A stretch of 6,787 nucleotides of DNA from Synergistaceae bacterium. Lineage in GTDB: Bacteria; Synergistota; Synergistia; Synergistales; Aminobacteriaceae. A model generated the notes under the pieces. That model did no database searches, was not told the origin of the DNA, and worked only from the letters and a program-made list of their open reading frames with translations. Both the position numbers and the translations under genes were made by a program. This document shows, in pieces, positions 1-6,453 of the stretch; positions within the stretch are counted from its first letter, which is position 1, and each line of letters opens with the position of its first letter. The stretch spans positions 1-6,787 of the forward strand of contig JAFSNU010000468.1 in NCBI GenBank assembly GCA_017447325.1. Reading direction: 5' to 3'.

Positions 1-2766
1 ATTAACACTCACGCGGATGACACGGACGACGCGTTTGGATTTTCGGTAAATGATTTTTATTTAAAATCTCCGGAAGAGATGAACGCTTTATTTGCGGACG
101 AAGTGCCGGAGGCTTTGGATAACACTGTCGAGATCGCTCAGCGGTGCAATGTAGAATTATTAAAGAAAGATAAAAAATATATGCTGCCGGATATTGAGCT
201 GTCTGAAGGAATGACGCCTGACAGCTATTTAGAAGAGCAGGCCAGAGCGGGCTTGAAAATGCGTCTCGGCACTGACAATCCGCCGGAAGAATATGCAAAG
301 CGTTTGGAGTATGAGCTTGATGTTATAGTTAAAATGGGTTTCTCGGCTTATTTCTTAATCGTGTCAGGAATAATTAAAGCGGCGAAAGAGCGTCATATTC
401 CCATAGGGCCGGGGCGAGGCTCGGCTGCCGGGTCTTTGGTCGCGTGGAGTTTAAAAATTACTGAGCTTGATCCGTTGAAATATAATTTATTATTTGAAAG
501 ATTTTTAAATCCTGAAAGAATAAGCATGCCGGATATTGATACGGACGTGTCGGACAAAGGCCGCGAGCAATTATTAAAATATATAACTGAACGCTACGGC
601 AGCGATCGCGTGTCGCAGATTATAACTTTCGGACGAATGAAGAGCCGCCAGGCTGTAAAGGACGTTGGACGCGCGACGGGAATTGAATATGCTTTAATGG
701 ACAAGACGGCGAAATTAATTCCGGCTGACGCGAAGAGCATTAAAGAGGCGTTAGAGCGCACGCCGGAGCTTAAAGAATTATACGATAATAATCAGACTAT
801 AAAAAATATTTTAATCACGGCGGAGCATATCGAGGGATTAGCTCGTCACGCATCGCAGCACGCGGCGGGAGTTGTGATAACGCCCGTGCCGATTACAGAC
901 CTTGCGCCAATTAGAAAAATTAAAGATTCAGGTTCAAGCGATAATAACGACGTTGCGCAGACCGTCACGCAATACACTATGGACGCGGTCGAGAAAGTCG
1001 GTTTAGTTAAAATGGATTTCTTAGGCCTGAGCACTTTGTCTATACTTGAAGAAGCGTTAGATAATATAAGATTAAATAATAAGCCGGTGCCGGACTTAAA
1101 TAAAATCAGCTTTGAAGATCCTGCGACTTATAAAATTTTGAAAGAAGCCGACACGCTGGGCGTATTTCAGCTTGAATCTGACGGAATACGCAGTATGCTG
1201 CGCAAATTAAAAATTGACTGCTTTGAAGATTTAATCGCTGCTCTTGCGATGTACAGGCCCGGGCCTTTAAACACGGGAATGGTTGATCAGTATATTAAAT
1301 GCAAGCACGGCGAGGCCGAGCCTGAGTATCCGCACATAATGCTTGAGAAAGTTTTAAAAGAGACGTACGGAGTTATTTTATATCAGGAGCAGGTCATGCA
1401 GTGCGCGTCTATCTTGGCCGGATATACTTTAGGCGAAGCGGATTTATTAAGGCGAGCGATGGGCAAAAAGAAGCTTGAAGTTATGCAGAAGCAAAGATCT
1501 AAATTTTTAGAGGGCGCGGCCAAGAATAATATTGACGAGAAGAAGGCCGGCGAAATTTTTGATAATATCGAAAAATTTGCGCAGTACGGCTTTAATAAAT
1601 CTCACAGCGCGGCCTATGCGGTTGTGACTTACGACACGGCGTATTTAAAGGCGAATTATAAATCTGAGTTCATGGCGGCGTATCTTTCAAGTCAAATGAA
1701 GTCTAAAAAAGAAGTGTTAGGCCATTATGTGCGTGAAGTTCGAAAGAGCGGCCTTGATGTCTTGCCGCCGGATATAAATTCGTCAATGGAAAGTTTTACG
1801 GCTGTCGGCAGCGTAATTAGATTTGGATTAGGCGCGGTCTCACGAATGGGACACGGCGCGGTCGAGGCGATAGTTAAAGCTCGCGAGTCCGGCGGAAAAT
1901 TTAAATCGCTCTGGGATTTTGTCCAGCGAATAGATATTAGCGAATTAAACAGAGCGTCGATAGAGAATTTAATTAAAGCCGGAGCGTTTGACGAAATTTT
2001 AAATAATCGAGCGAGATTAATTAACGCATTGCCCGGGCATATTGCGGCGGCGCAGGCTTTGAATAACGCAAGCAAAGAGCAGCTGTCTTTATTCGGCGAA
2101 GCTGAAGCCGAAGTAATAAGCGAGCCTGAAGTGCCGGAGATTGCGGATTATGATGATCATACGCGTTTAGATTATGAAAAGGAAGTCACGGGATTATATA
2201 TCTCAGGTCATCCGTTCGACATGTACGAGAATAAAATTTTTAAATTTGCGAATTGCAAGATAAATGATTTAAGTGCATGGCGCGAGGACAGCGGCATTAA
2301 AGCGAAGATCGGCGGAATTTTATTGAGTGTGAGCGAGAAGACGACTAAAAAAGGCGACGCAATGGGAATAATGTTATTAGAGGATTCTGAATCGAGCATC
2401 GGACTTGTTGCGTTCCCCAGAACTTGGACTGAGATTAAGGACAAGGCCGCAGCAGGAACGCCTTGCATTGTCACGGGCAAGCTTGATGATAGAGAACAGT
2501 TTATAGTTGAAGAATTAAAATTATTGAGCGAGCTTGACGAGAACGAGCCGAGCTTTATTAAGCTTGATATTAACGCAGAGAATTTAAACGCGCGGGAGTT
2601 CGCAAAGAATTTAAACGACTGCCGCAGCAGAAATTATAATTCTAACGGGGCGAATTTAATTTTAACTATTCACGAGAATAATAAAAGTTATTGCGTGTAT
2701 TTAAATAAATTAAAATTTGAGGCAAAAGATATTGAAAGTATTGAGGCGGCGCTAAATGTTGGCTAA
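1..2766 (+). CDS. dnaE: DNA polymerase III subunit alpha (DnaE), 5'-truncated by window edge
   Basis: This is the catalytic subunit of the replicative DNA polymerase. The frame is open from base 1, so the gene begins outside the window; about 220-230 N-terminal residues (most of the PHP domain) are missing and 921 codons are present. Counting codon 1 at base 1, I see GPGRGSAAG at 136-144, the catalytic pair in MPDIDTD (D178, D180), HASQHAAG at 283-290, the third catalytic Asp in KMDFLGL (D339), YRPGPLN at 418-424 and FNKSHSAAY at 531-539. A helix-hairpin-helix stretch lies near 645-665 and an OB-fold-like region near 770-850. QLSLF at 694-698 matches the beta-clamp-binding consensus. All three active-site aspartates are intact, and the inferred full length (~1,145) is normal for DnaE. 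The family often has Phe after the second catalytic Asp pair; here it is Val (TDVSD). The stop overlaps the start of cdaA. It is DnaE-type rather than PolC-type, since no exonuclease insertion is visible. Confidence 0.97.
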   Translation: MNTHADDTDDAFGFSVNDFYLKSPEEMNALFADEVPEALDNTVEIAQRCNVELLKKDKKYMLPDIELSEGMTPDSYLEEQARAGLKMRLGTDNPPEEYAKRLEYELDVIVKMGFSAYFLIVSGIIKAAKERHIPIGPGRGSAAGSLVAWSLKITELDPLKYNLLFERFLNPERISMPDIDTDVSDKGREQLLKYITERYGSDRVSQIITFGRMKSRQAVKDVGRATGIEYALMDKTAKLIPADAKSIKEALERTPELKELYDNNQTIKNILITAEHIEGLARHASQHAAGVVITPVPITDLAPIRKIKDSGSSDNNDVAQTVTQYTMDAVEKVGLVKMDFLGLSTLSILEEALDNIRLNNKPVPDLNKISFEDPATYKILKEADTLGVFQLESDGIRSMLRKLKIDCFEDLIAALAMYRPGPLNTGMVDQYIKCKHGEAEPEYPHIMLEKVLKETYGVILYQEQVMQCASILAGYTLGEADLLRRAMGKKKLEVMQKQRSKFLEGAAKNNIDEKKAGEIFDNIEKFAQYGFNKSHSAAYAVVTYDTAYLKANYKSEFMAAYLSSQMKSKKEVLGHYVREVRKSGLDVLPPDINSSMESFTAVGSVIRFGLGAVSRMGHGAVEAIVKARESGGKFKSLWDFVQRIDISELNRASIENLIKAGAFDEILNNRARLINALPGHIAAAQALNNASKEQLSLFGEAEAEVISEPEVPEIADYDDHTRLDYEKEVTGLYISGHPFDMYENKIFKFANCKINDLSAWREDSGIKAKIGGILLSVSEKTTKKGDAMGIMLLEDSESSIGLVAFPRTWTEIKDKAAAGTPCIVTGKLDDREQFIVEELKLLSELDENEPSFIKLDINAENLNAREFAKNLNDCRSRNYNSNGANLILTIHENNKSYCVYLNKLKFEAKDIESIEAALNVG
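2743..2746 (+). promoter_or_regulatory. Shine-Dalgarno site for cdaA, inside dnaE
   Basis: GAGG lies 9 nt upstream of the ATG at 2756 and is embedded in the last dnaE codons. It supports the ATG at 2756 as the cdaA start, even though this makes an 11-nt overlap with dnaE. Confidence 0.7.
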
Positions 2767-3607
2767 TTTTCGAAGCTTTATAGACATAGCGATAGTTGCG
2801 GTAATTATTTACAGAATTTTGACGCTGATGGTCGGCACGCGGGCCGTTCAGCTGATTAAGGGCGTTTTATTTTTAGGAATTTTCTGGGGCTTGTCTTACT
2901 TGCTTGGCTTTAGATTATTGACTTGGATTGCGGGCAACACGTTTTTTGCGCTGGGCTTGGCCATTCCGATTTTGTTTCAGCCCGAGTTGCGAAAGATGCT
3001 TGAGGAGATAGGCAGCGGCGGCGTGTGGCACAGGAAGATGCCGATCGACGAGGCGACGCAGCGGGTAAAGCAGATAGTCGGCGCGTTAAAATATTTAAAG
3101 GCAAATAAAATCGGTGCGCTTTTAGTCTTTCAGCAGGAGACCGGCCTCGGCGAGTACTGGCACACGGCAATAAAGCTTGACGCGAACGTGACGCAAGAAT
3201 TAATTATATCTATATTCTGGAAAAATAATCCGTTGCATGACGGAGCTGTTATACTTGATAAATATTCTTTAATCGCCGGCGGATGTTATTTGCCGCTCGC
3301 GGACGCGCCGGAGATTTCAAGATGGTACGGCACTCGTCACAGGGCGGCATTAGGAATATCTGAAGTGTCTGATGCTTTAGTTTTAATAGTGTCGGAAGAG
3401 CGCGGGGATATTTCGCTTGCTCATAAAGGCAAGTTGTCTAAAGACTATAAAGATTTTCAGATTGAGAAATTATTAATGCATTATTACGTCGGCGAGCAGG
3501 GGAATAAAACCTGGCGCGACATGCTGCAGGATATTAAAAAATTTTTGTGGGATCAAACGCCCGGCAAGAAGAAAGTTACGGACTCAAACGAGGAGAGTAA
3601 ATCATGA
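2756..3607 (+). CDS. cdaA: Membrane diadenylate cyclase CdaA (DacA/YbbP)
   Basis: This enzyme condenses two ATP into cyclic di-AMP, a second messenger for potassium and osmolyte balance and cell-wall homeostasis. The protein has 283 residues, close to the ~273 usual for CdaA. Three hydrophobic segments near residues 8-25, 33-50 and 54-73 form the membrane anchor, followed by a DisA_N (DAC) domain at about 95-225. The domain carries the signature LHDGA (160-164; D162 is the expected metal/catalytic Asp), GTRHRAALG (192-200) and VSEERGDIS (212-220), which holds the expected catalytic Glu. The last motif is usually SEETG, so T to R at 216 is a variant next to the active site. The tail from about 255 is charged and Lys/Ser-rich. 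The start overlaps dnaE by 11 nt and the stop overlaps cdaR by 4 nt (ATGA), pointing to translational coupling. The membrane CdaA type is distinguished from DisA by the N-terminal anchor and the absence of the HhH DNA-binding domain. Confidence 0.96.
   Translation: MLANFRSFIDIAIVAVIIYRILTLMVGTRAVQLIKGVLFLGIFWGLSYLLGFRLLTWIAGNTFFALGLAIPILFQPELRKMLEEIGSGGVWHRKMPIDEATQRVKQIVGALKYLKANKIGALLVFQQETGLGEYWHTAIKLDANVTQELIISIFWKNNPLHDGAVILDKYSLIAGGCYLPLADAPEISRWYGTRHRAALGISEVSDALVLIVSEERGDISLAHKGKLSKDYKDFQIEKLLMHYYVGEQGNKTWRDMLQDIKKFLWDQTPGKKKVTDSNEESKS
3591..3595 (+). promoter_or_regulatory. Shine-Dalgarno site for cdaR
   Basis: AGGAG sits 8 nt before the ATG at 3604, inside the last codons of cdaA. 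It fixes the cdaR start and supports coupled translation across the ATGA overlap. Confidence 0.75.
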
Positions 3608-4959
3608 AGGGCAGCAGGAAAAGTTTTGATGAATTAGTTACGTCGCCCGGAGCTTTATGGGTGATCGCGATCTCGTTGTCGATTTTTTTGTGGACTTATG
3701 TCACCGGGCTTGAAGAGGGCAATTATATAACGCGCAAATTTTCTTGTCCGCTCGAGTACAGGGCTTTAGATTCTCAAGCGATGCTGAGAAATCGCGTGTC
3801 AGAAGTTGATATTGAGATCAGGGGACGCGAGGAGAGCATCGCGCGTTTAAATTATGACGAGATATTATGTTGGATCGACGCGAGGAATTTAGCTCCGGGC
3901 AAGCGGTACACGCAGAACGTTAATATAACTTTGCCGCAGGATATAGAGCTTATATCTTGCGTGCCGTCGCAGATAGTTTTGGATTTAGCCCGTCAGATCG
4001 TGAGGCTTATGCCGGTTGAAATAGTTTTGCCTCAGGACATGCCGGAGGGTCAGTATCTCGAGGGCGTTGAAATTATTCCGAAAGAAGTCGGCATTAGGGG
4101 TACTGTCGAGGACGTTGCGAAAGTCGGAGCGTTACGCGCTGCGCCGACTGTGGCAGAGCTTGAGATCGGCAAAGAATTATTATTGCCGGTGCGTTTTGTG
4201 CAGTCCGAGCCGTTTGATGACAACGTGACGCTTGAGCCTAATCAAATAAGATTTAAGGGCAGCTTAGTTCGCGGCTTGCCGAAAAAGCGCGTGCCGGTGA
4301 ACGTGAGATTAAACGGCCAGCCTGACAGAGATCATGAAGTTAAAAGCGTTATTACAGACCCGGCTGAAGTGCAGATCGAGGGCGAGCGTTCGAAGCTTGC
4401 GTTAGTCGAAGCGCTCGAGACTGAGACTGTAGATATTTCGTTGTTTGGACAAGATAATAATTTGGTCGTGCCGTTAAAGCTGCCTGAAGCTGAGGGCGTG
4501 TCGATTGTCGGAGCGCAGTCGGTGAAAGTGACAGTGCAGTTAGGTGATGCCGCCGCACGTAAGACGCTTGCAAATATTCCGGTTGAAATTATTAACGCTG
4601 AGAATTTAAGTCAAGTTAATAATTTAATTAATAAAAATCCTGAATTTGTGAGCGTGAATGTTGAGGGCCTGCCGTCCGTGATTGAAAATTTAACGCGTGA
4701 AAATTCAGGCATCAGAGCTTATGCTGACTTGGCAAATATTTTTATTACGCCTGTGACTTTGCCTGTCGTGACTGAAATAAACAATGCAAGCGCGGACTTG
4801 AAGATCATACGCGTTGATCCGCCGGCTGTGACAATAAGCATAAGTGATAATAATAATAAAAATTCAGAGCCGGAAGAGCTGAGCATGAATAATATTAATA
4901 ATAATAACGAGCCGGAAGATTTAGGAGCTAAAAGCGTAATAAGCGTAATGCAAGATTAA
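3604..4959 (+). CDS. cdaR: CdaA regulatory protein CdaR (YbbR-domain protein)
   Basis: CdaR proteins bind CdaA at the membrane and tune c-di-AMP synthesis. Here a short basic N-terminus is followed by one membrane segment at about residues 15-34. A long extracytoplasmic part then divides into roughly four beta-rich YbbR-like repeats, about 40-128, 131-220, 224-313 and 322-411. I placed these boundaries by eye from recurring patterns such as PVEIVLP...GIRGTVEDV, PVNVRL...VQIEGE and PVEIIN...VSVNVEG. At 451 residues the length is normal for CdaR with several YbbR domains. The last ~38 residues are Asn/Glu-rich and contain a duplicated EPE(E/D)L block. This tail is probably disordered and encoded by AT-rich near-repeat DNA. 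The gene follows cdaA with a 4-nt overlap, which is the best evidence for its function. A terminator hairpin follows within 25 nt and no glmM lies downstream. Sequence identity among YbbR proteins is low, so the name rests on architecture plus context. Confidence 0.92.
   Translation: MKGSRKSFDELVTSPGALWVIAISLSIFLWTYVTGLEEGNYITRKFSCPLEYRALDSQAMLRNRVSEVDIEIRGREESIARLNYDEILCWIDARNLAPGKRYTQNVNITLPQDIELISCVPSQIVLDLARQIVRLMPVEIVLPQDMPEGQYLEGVEIIPKEVGIRGTVEDVAKVGALRAAPTVAELEIGKELLLPVRFVQSEPFDDNVTLEPNQIRFKGSLVRGLPKKRVPVNVRLNGQPDRDHEVKSVITDPAEVQIEGERSKLALVEALETETVDISLFGQDNNLVVPLKLPEAEGVSIVGAQSVKVTVQLGDAAARKTLANIPVEIINAENLSQVNNLINKNPEFVSVNVEGLPSVIENLTRENSGIRAYADLANIFITPVTLPVVTEINNASADLKIIRVDPPAVTISISDNNNKNSEPEELSMNNINNNNEPEDLGAKSVISVMQD
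4840..4950 (+). repeat. Asn-rich low-complexity tail of cdaR with a duplicated block
   Basis: A run of AAT codons followed by GAGCCGGAAGA occurs twice, with exact 11-bp copies at 4867-4877 and 4909-4919. The protein therefore repeats an N(n)-EPE-(E/D)-L pattern. It looks like a local tandem duplication that has drifted, adding a polar C-terminal tail after the last YbbR repeat. Confidence 0.6.
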
Positions 4960-4981
4960 TTAAATTTAAAATTAAAAATTT

Positions 4982-5030
4982 ACACGCGCTTTAAAATTTT
5001 AAAATTTAAATTTAAGGCGCGTGTTTTGTT
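4982..5030 (+). terminator. Rho-independent terminator of the dnaE-cdaA-cdaR cluster, possibly bidirectional
   Basis: ACACGCGC (4982-4989) pairs perfectly with GCGCGTGT (5017-5024). The stem continues inward through AT pairs and one G-T wobble to about 14 bp (4982-4995 with 5011-5024), leaving an AT-only loop. The plus strand then reads ttttgttttatctt. On the minus strand the hairpin is followed by a T-rich stretch (complement of 4960-4981), so it may also stop transcripts arriving from the aldo/keto reductase gene. Confidence 0.85.
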
Positions 5031-5051
5031 TTATCTTAATTAATTTTATAG

Positions 5052-5088
5052 TTAAAATACTTAAAATACTTTAAATACTTTAAATACT
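5052..5088. repeat. Four tandem copies of a 9-10 bp AT-rich unit (ttaaa(a)tact)
   Basis: The units are ttaaaatac (5052-5060), ttaaaatact (5061-5070), ttaaatact (5071-5079) and ttaaatact (5080-5088). They lie head to tail between the cdaR terminator and a hairpin. The function is unknown. Replication slippage is the simplest origin; a multi-site protein-binding array is possible but not shown. Confidence 0.75.
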
Positions 5089-5089
5089 C

Positions 5090-5111
5090 GAGAGTACATG
5101 TCCGTACTCTC
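5090..5111. other. Perfect 8-bp inverted repeat with 6-nt loop
   Basis: GAGAGTAC (5090-5097) pairs with GTACTCTC (5104-5111) around the loop ATGTCC. It lies 44 nt past the stop of the minus-strand aldo/keto reductase, so it could end or stabilise that transcript. However, neither side has a real T-tract, so I do not call it a terminator. Confidence 0.5.
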
Positions 5112-5154
5112 TCAAAATTACAGGGTGAACTATAACTGATAATTTTAAATAATT

Positions 5155-5982
5155 TTAAAGTGATTTTACTATAACGCGCTCGCGGTCAGGATGCTCGCCC
5201 GACCAGCCTAAAGGCGGCAGCGTCTCCAGTCTCCACATATCTTCTTGAGTTAAATTAAAATTATTTAAATTTAAATTCTCAGTCATGCGCTCAGGGCTTG
5301 AAGATTTAACAAGCGGCATAACGCCCTTCTGCAGAGCGAACTTTAAACAGATTTGCTGCGGCGAGGCCTGATATTTAGCTGCTAAATTTAAAATTAAATT
5401 ATCATTCACGATGCGACCTCGGCCAAGCGGCGACCAAGCCTGAACCAAAATATTTTTAGCATTAAAATATTTCAGCGCACACTCCTGCGTATAGCCCGGG
5501 TGAAATTCAAGCTGCGCTATCGACGGCATAACTCCAAACCGCTTTAAAATATTTTTAATTAACGGCTCTGCGTGATGCGGCAGAAAATTGCTCAAGCCCA
5601 GCGCTCTAATCTTGCCGAGTTTATAAAATTCCTCAAGCGCGCGCCATGTCTCAATATTTAAATTATCATCAAGGCTTGGCCAGTGTATAAAATAAATATC
5701 TATATAGCTTGTCTTTAAATTCTCTAAAGATTTTTGCACAGCAAGCTTTGCGTTGTCATAGCCCATTTCGTCCCGCCATAGTTTCGACGCAATTATAAAT
5801 TTTCCGCGCTCAAGGCCGTTTTGACTTAAAGCCTCAGCTAAAACATCTTCATTTTTATAATAGCTCGCTGTGTCGAAATAATTATAATTATTTTTAATTG
5901 CGCTTAATATAATTTTAAAATCATTAATCTTGTACATGCCGAAGCCTACGTCCGGCAAATTTAAATTATTTAATTTAAACAT
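5155..5982 (-). CDS. Aldo/keto reductase, AKR family (2,5-diketo-gluconate reductase-like)
   Basis: This is a cytosolic NAD(P)H-dependent oxidoreductase that reduces aldehydes or ketones to alcohols; the physiological substrate cannot be read from sequence. The 275-residue length is right for a bacterial (alpha/beta)8-barrel AKR. The full catalytic tetrad is present: D37 and Y42 in DTASYYKNED, K67 in ASKLW, and H100 in IHWPS. Other family marks are GLSNF (129-133), QLEFHP (157-162), AWSPLGRG (182-189) and the cofactor-phosphate-binding pattern VKSSSPERMTEN (225-236; K226, S227, R232, N236). The latter resembles the IPKS...R..EN motif and suggests NADPH preference. The start at 5982 is supported by GGAG 11 nt upstream and by the N-terminal hairpin pattern usual in the family. 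The gene converges on cdaR and appears monocistronic, with no functional link to its neighbours visible. Confidence 0.94.
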   Translation of the reverse strand: MFKLNNLNLPDVGFGMYKINDFKIILSAIKNNYNYFDTASYYKNEDVLAEALSQNGLERGKFIIASKLWRDEMGYDNAKLAVQKSLENLKTSYIDIYFIHWPSLDDNLNIETWRALEEFYKLGKIRALGLSNFLPHHAEPLIKNILKRFGVMPSIAQLEFHPGYTQECALKYFNAKNILVQAWSPLGRGRIVNDNLILNLAAKYQASPQQICLKFALQKGVMPLVKSSSPERMTENLNLNNFNLTQEDMWRLETLPPLGWSGEHPDRERVIVKSL

Positions 5983-5993
5983 TTTAATCTTCG

Positions 5994-5997
5994 CTCC
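5994..5997 (-). promoter_or_regulatory. Shine-Dalgarno site for the aldo/keto reductase
   Basis: On the minus strand GGAG lies 11 nt upstream of the ATG at 5982-5980. The spacing is slightly long, but no other ATG, GTG or TTG start fits the family N-terminus better. Confidence 0.55.
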
Positions 5998-6098
5998 AAA
6001 TTTTTTATTTTCTTAAAATATATTTTATGTATGCTCATGAACTCGCCGTAATTTATACAGCACGCAGCTCTTTGAGTTATATTAGCTAAAAATTATAA

Positions 6099-6386
6099 TC
6101 AAGCCTCGTAATAAAAATAAATTGCCGTATTATCATGCTCGCCTAAATAATTTTTATTATAGCTTAAATTTAATTTTGTTGTCTTGAGGCTGTGAATTTT
6201 AGATTTGCGTATATATAATTAATTTGCTGAGTGTGTCGGCTTGCGCGAACCGCAGAACACGTCCCCAAATTTCTCCGCCTCGACCGAATCCGTAATTTTT
6301 AAATCTCTGTCAGAAGTATTTGCTGATGTAATTTTTTGCTTAGCTGCATAAAATTTATTAACGCTATTATAATAAAATTCTCCCGC
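6099..6386 (-). pseudogene. Possible coding relic: one frame open across a single TAA
   Basis: Reading the minus strand, one frame runs from just after a TAG at 6387-6389 to a TGA at 6099-6101, interrupted only by a TAA at 6219-6221. The first part (55 codons) ends in KFGDVFCGSRKPTHSAN; the second (39 codons) ends in GEHDNTAIYFYYEA. The residue mix of both ends looks protein-like, and the first end coincides with a 60% GC block. There is no ATG, GTG or TTG start with a ribosome-binding site near the beginning (the only GTG is internal, at 6258-6260), and the frame begins inside the upstream gene's terminator. An intact gene is therefore unlikely. It may be a decayed 3' gene end, or simply a chance open frame. 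I recognise no family. Confidence 0.3.
6228..6293. other. GC-rich island within AT-rich spacer
   Basis: The 60 bases at 6231-6290 are 36/60 G+C, whereas the blocks 6151-6210 and 6301-6360 are each 16/60. On the minus strand an imperfect hairpin can form: CGGTT (6252-6248) pairs with AGCCG (6241-6237), with GTGT/ACAC outside across a 4-nt bulge. This could be residual coding DNA, a repeat-element fragment or a structured RNA. Confidence 0.5.
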
Positions 6387-6416
6387 CTAACTTTCTAACT
6401 TTGCGTCAAGCGGGAG
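6380..6416 (-). terminator. Terminator of the solute-binding-protein gene
   Basis: CTCCCGC (6380-6386) pairs perfectly with GCGGGAG (6410-6416) across a 23-nt loop, 50 nt past the stop codon at 6467. On the minus strand the stem is followed by a T-rich run, aattttattataat, which fits leftward transcription. The loop carries an exact tandem 8-bp duplication, ctaacttt, at 6387-6394 and 6395-6402. The long loop makes it weaker than the one after cdaR. Confidence 0.65.
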
Positions 6417-6420
6417 TGTT

Positions 6421-6453
6421 AATTATAAATTAATTATAAATTAATTATAAATT
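6421..6453. repeat. Three perfect 11-bp tandem repeats (AATTATAAATT)
   Basis: AATTATAAATT occurs head to tail at 6421-6431, 6432-6442 and 6443-6453, between the stop of the solute-binding-protein gene and its terminator. The period is close to one helical turn, so the tract may be intrinsically curved. It lies in the transcribed 3' untranslated part. No further copies are seen in the window. Confidence 0.85.

Noticed and set aside
2..298. Minus-strand 98-codon frame at the left edge
   Set aside because: Antisense to the dnaE frame, which is open from base 1 and matches DnaE across this stretch.
846..2480. Minus-strand open frames of 60-116 codons within dnaE (for example 1725-2075)
   Set aside because: They lie fully opposite the well-conserved DnaE frame, have no ribosome-binding sites or recognisable domains, and are expected shadows of its codon pattern.
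2910..3170. Minus-strand 86-codon frame within cdaA
   Set aside because: Opposite the conserved CdaA membrane and cyclase region; Arg/Ser/Pro-rich low-quality translation.
4352..4573. Minus-strand 73-codon frame within cdaR
   Set aside because: Shadow of the cdaR coding frame with no start signal or known motif.
6027..6089. Plus-strand 20-codon ATG frame (MYAHELAVIYTARSSLSYIS)
   Set aside because: No Shine-Dalgarno site, very short, and lies in the probable leader of the opposite-strand reductase; chance occurrence is likely.
6092..6097. TATAAT on the minus strand as a -10 box for the reductase
   Set aside because: A perfect -10 hexamer, but the -35 position 17 nt upstream is only T-rich, and such hexamers are expected by chance in this AT-rich spacer.
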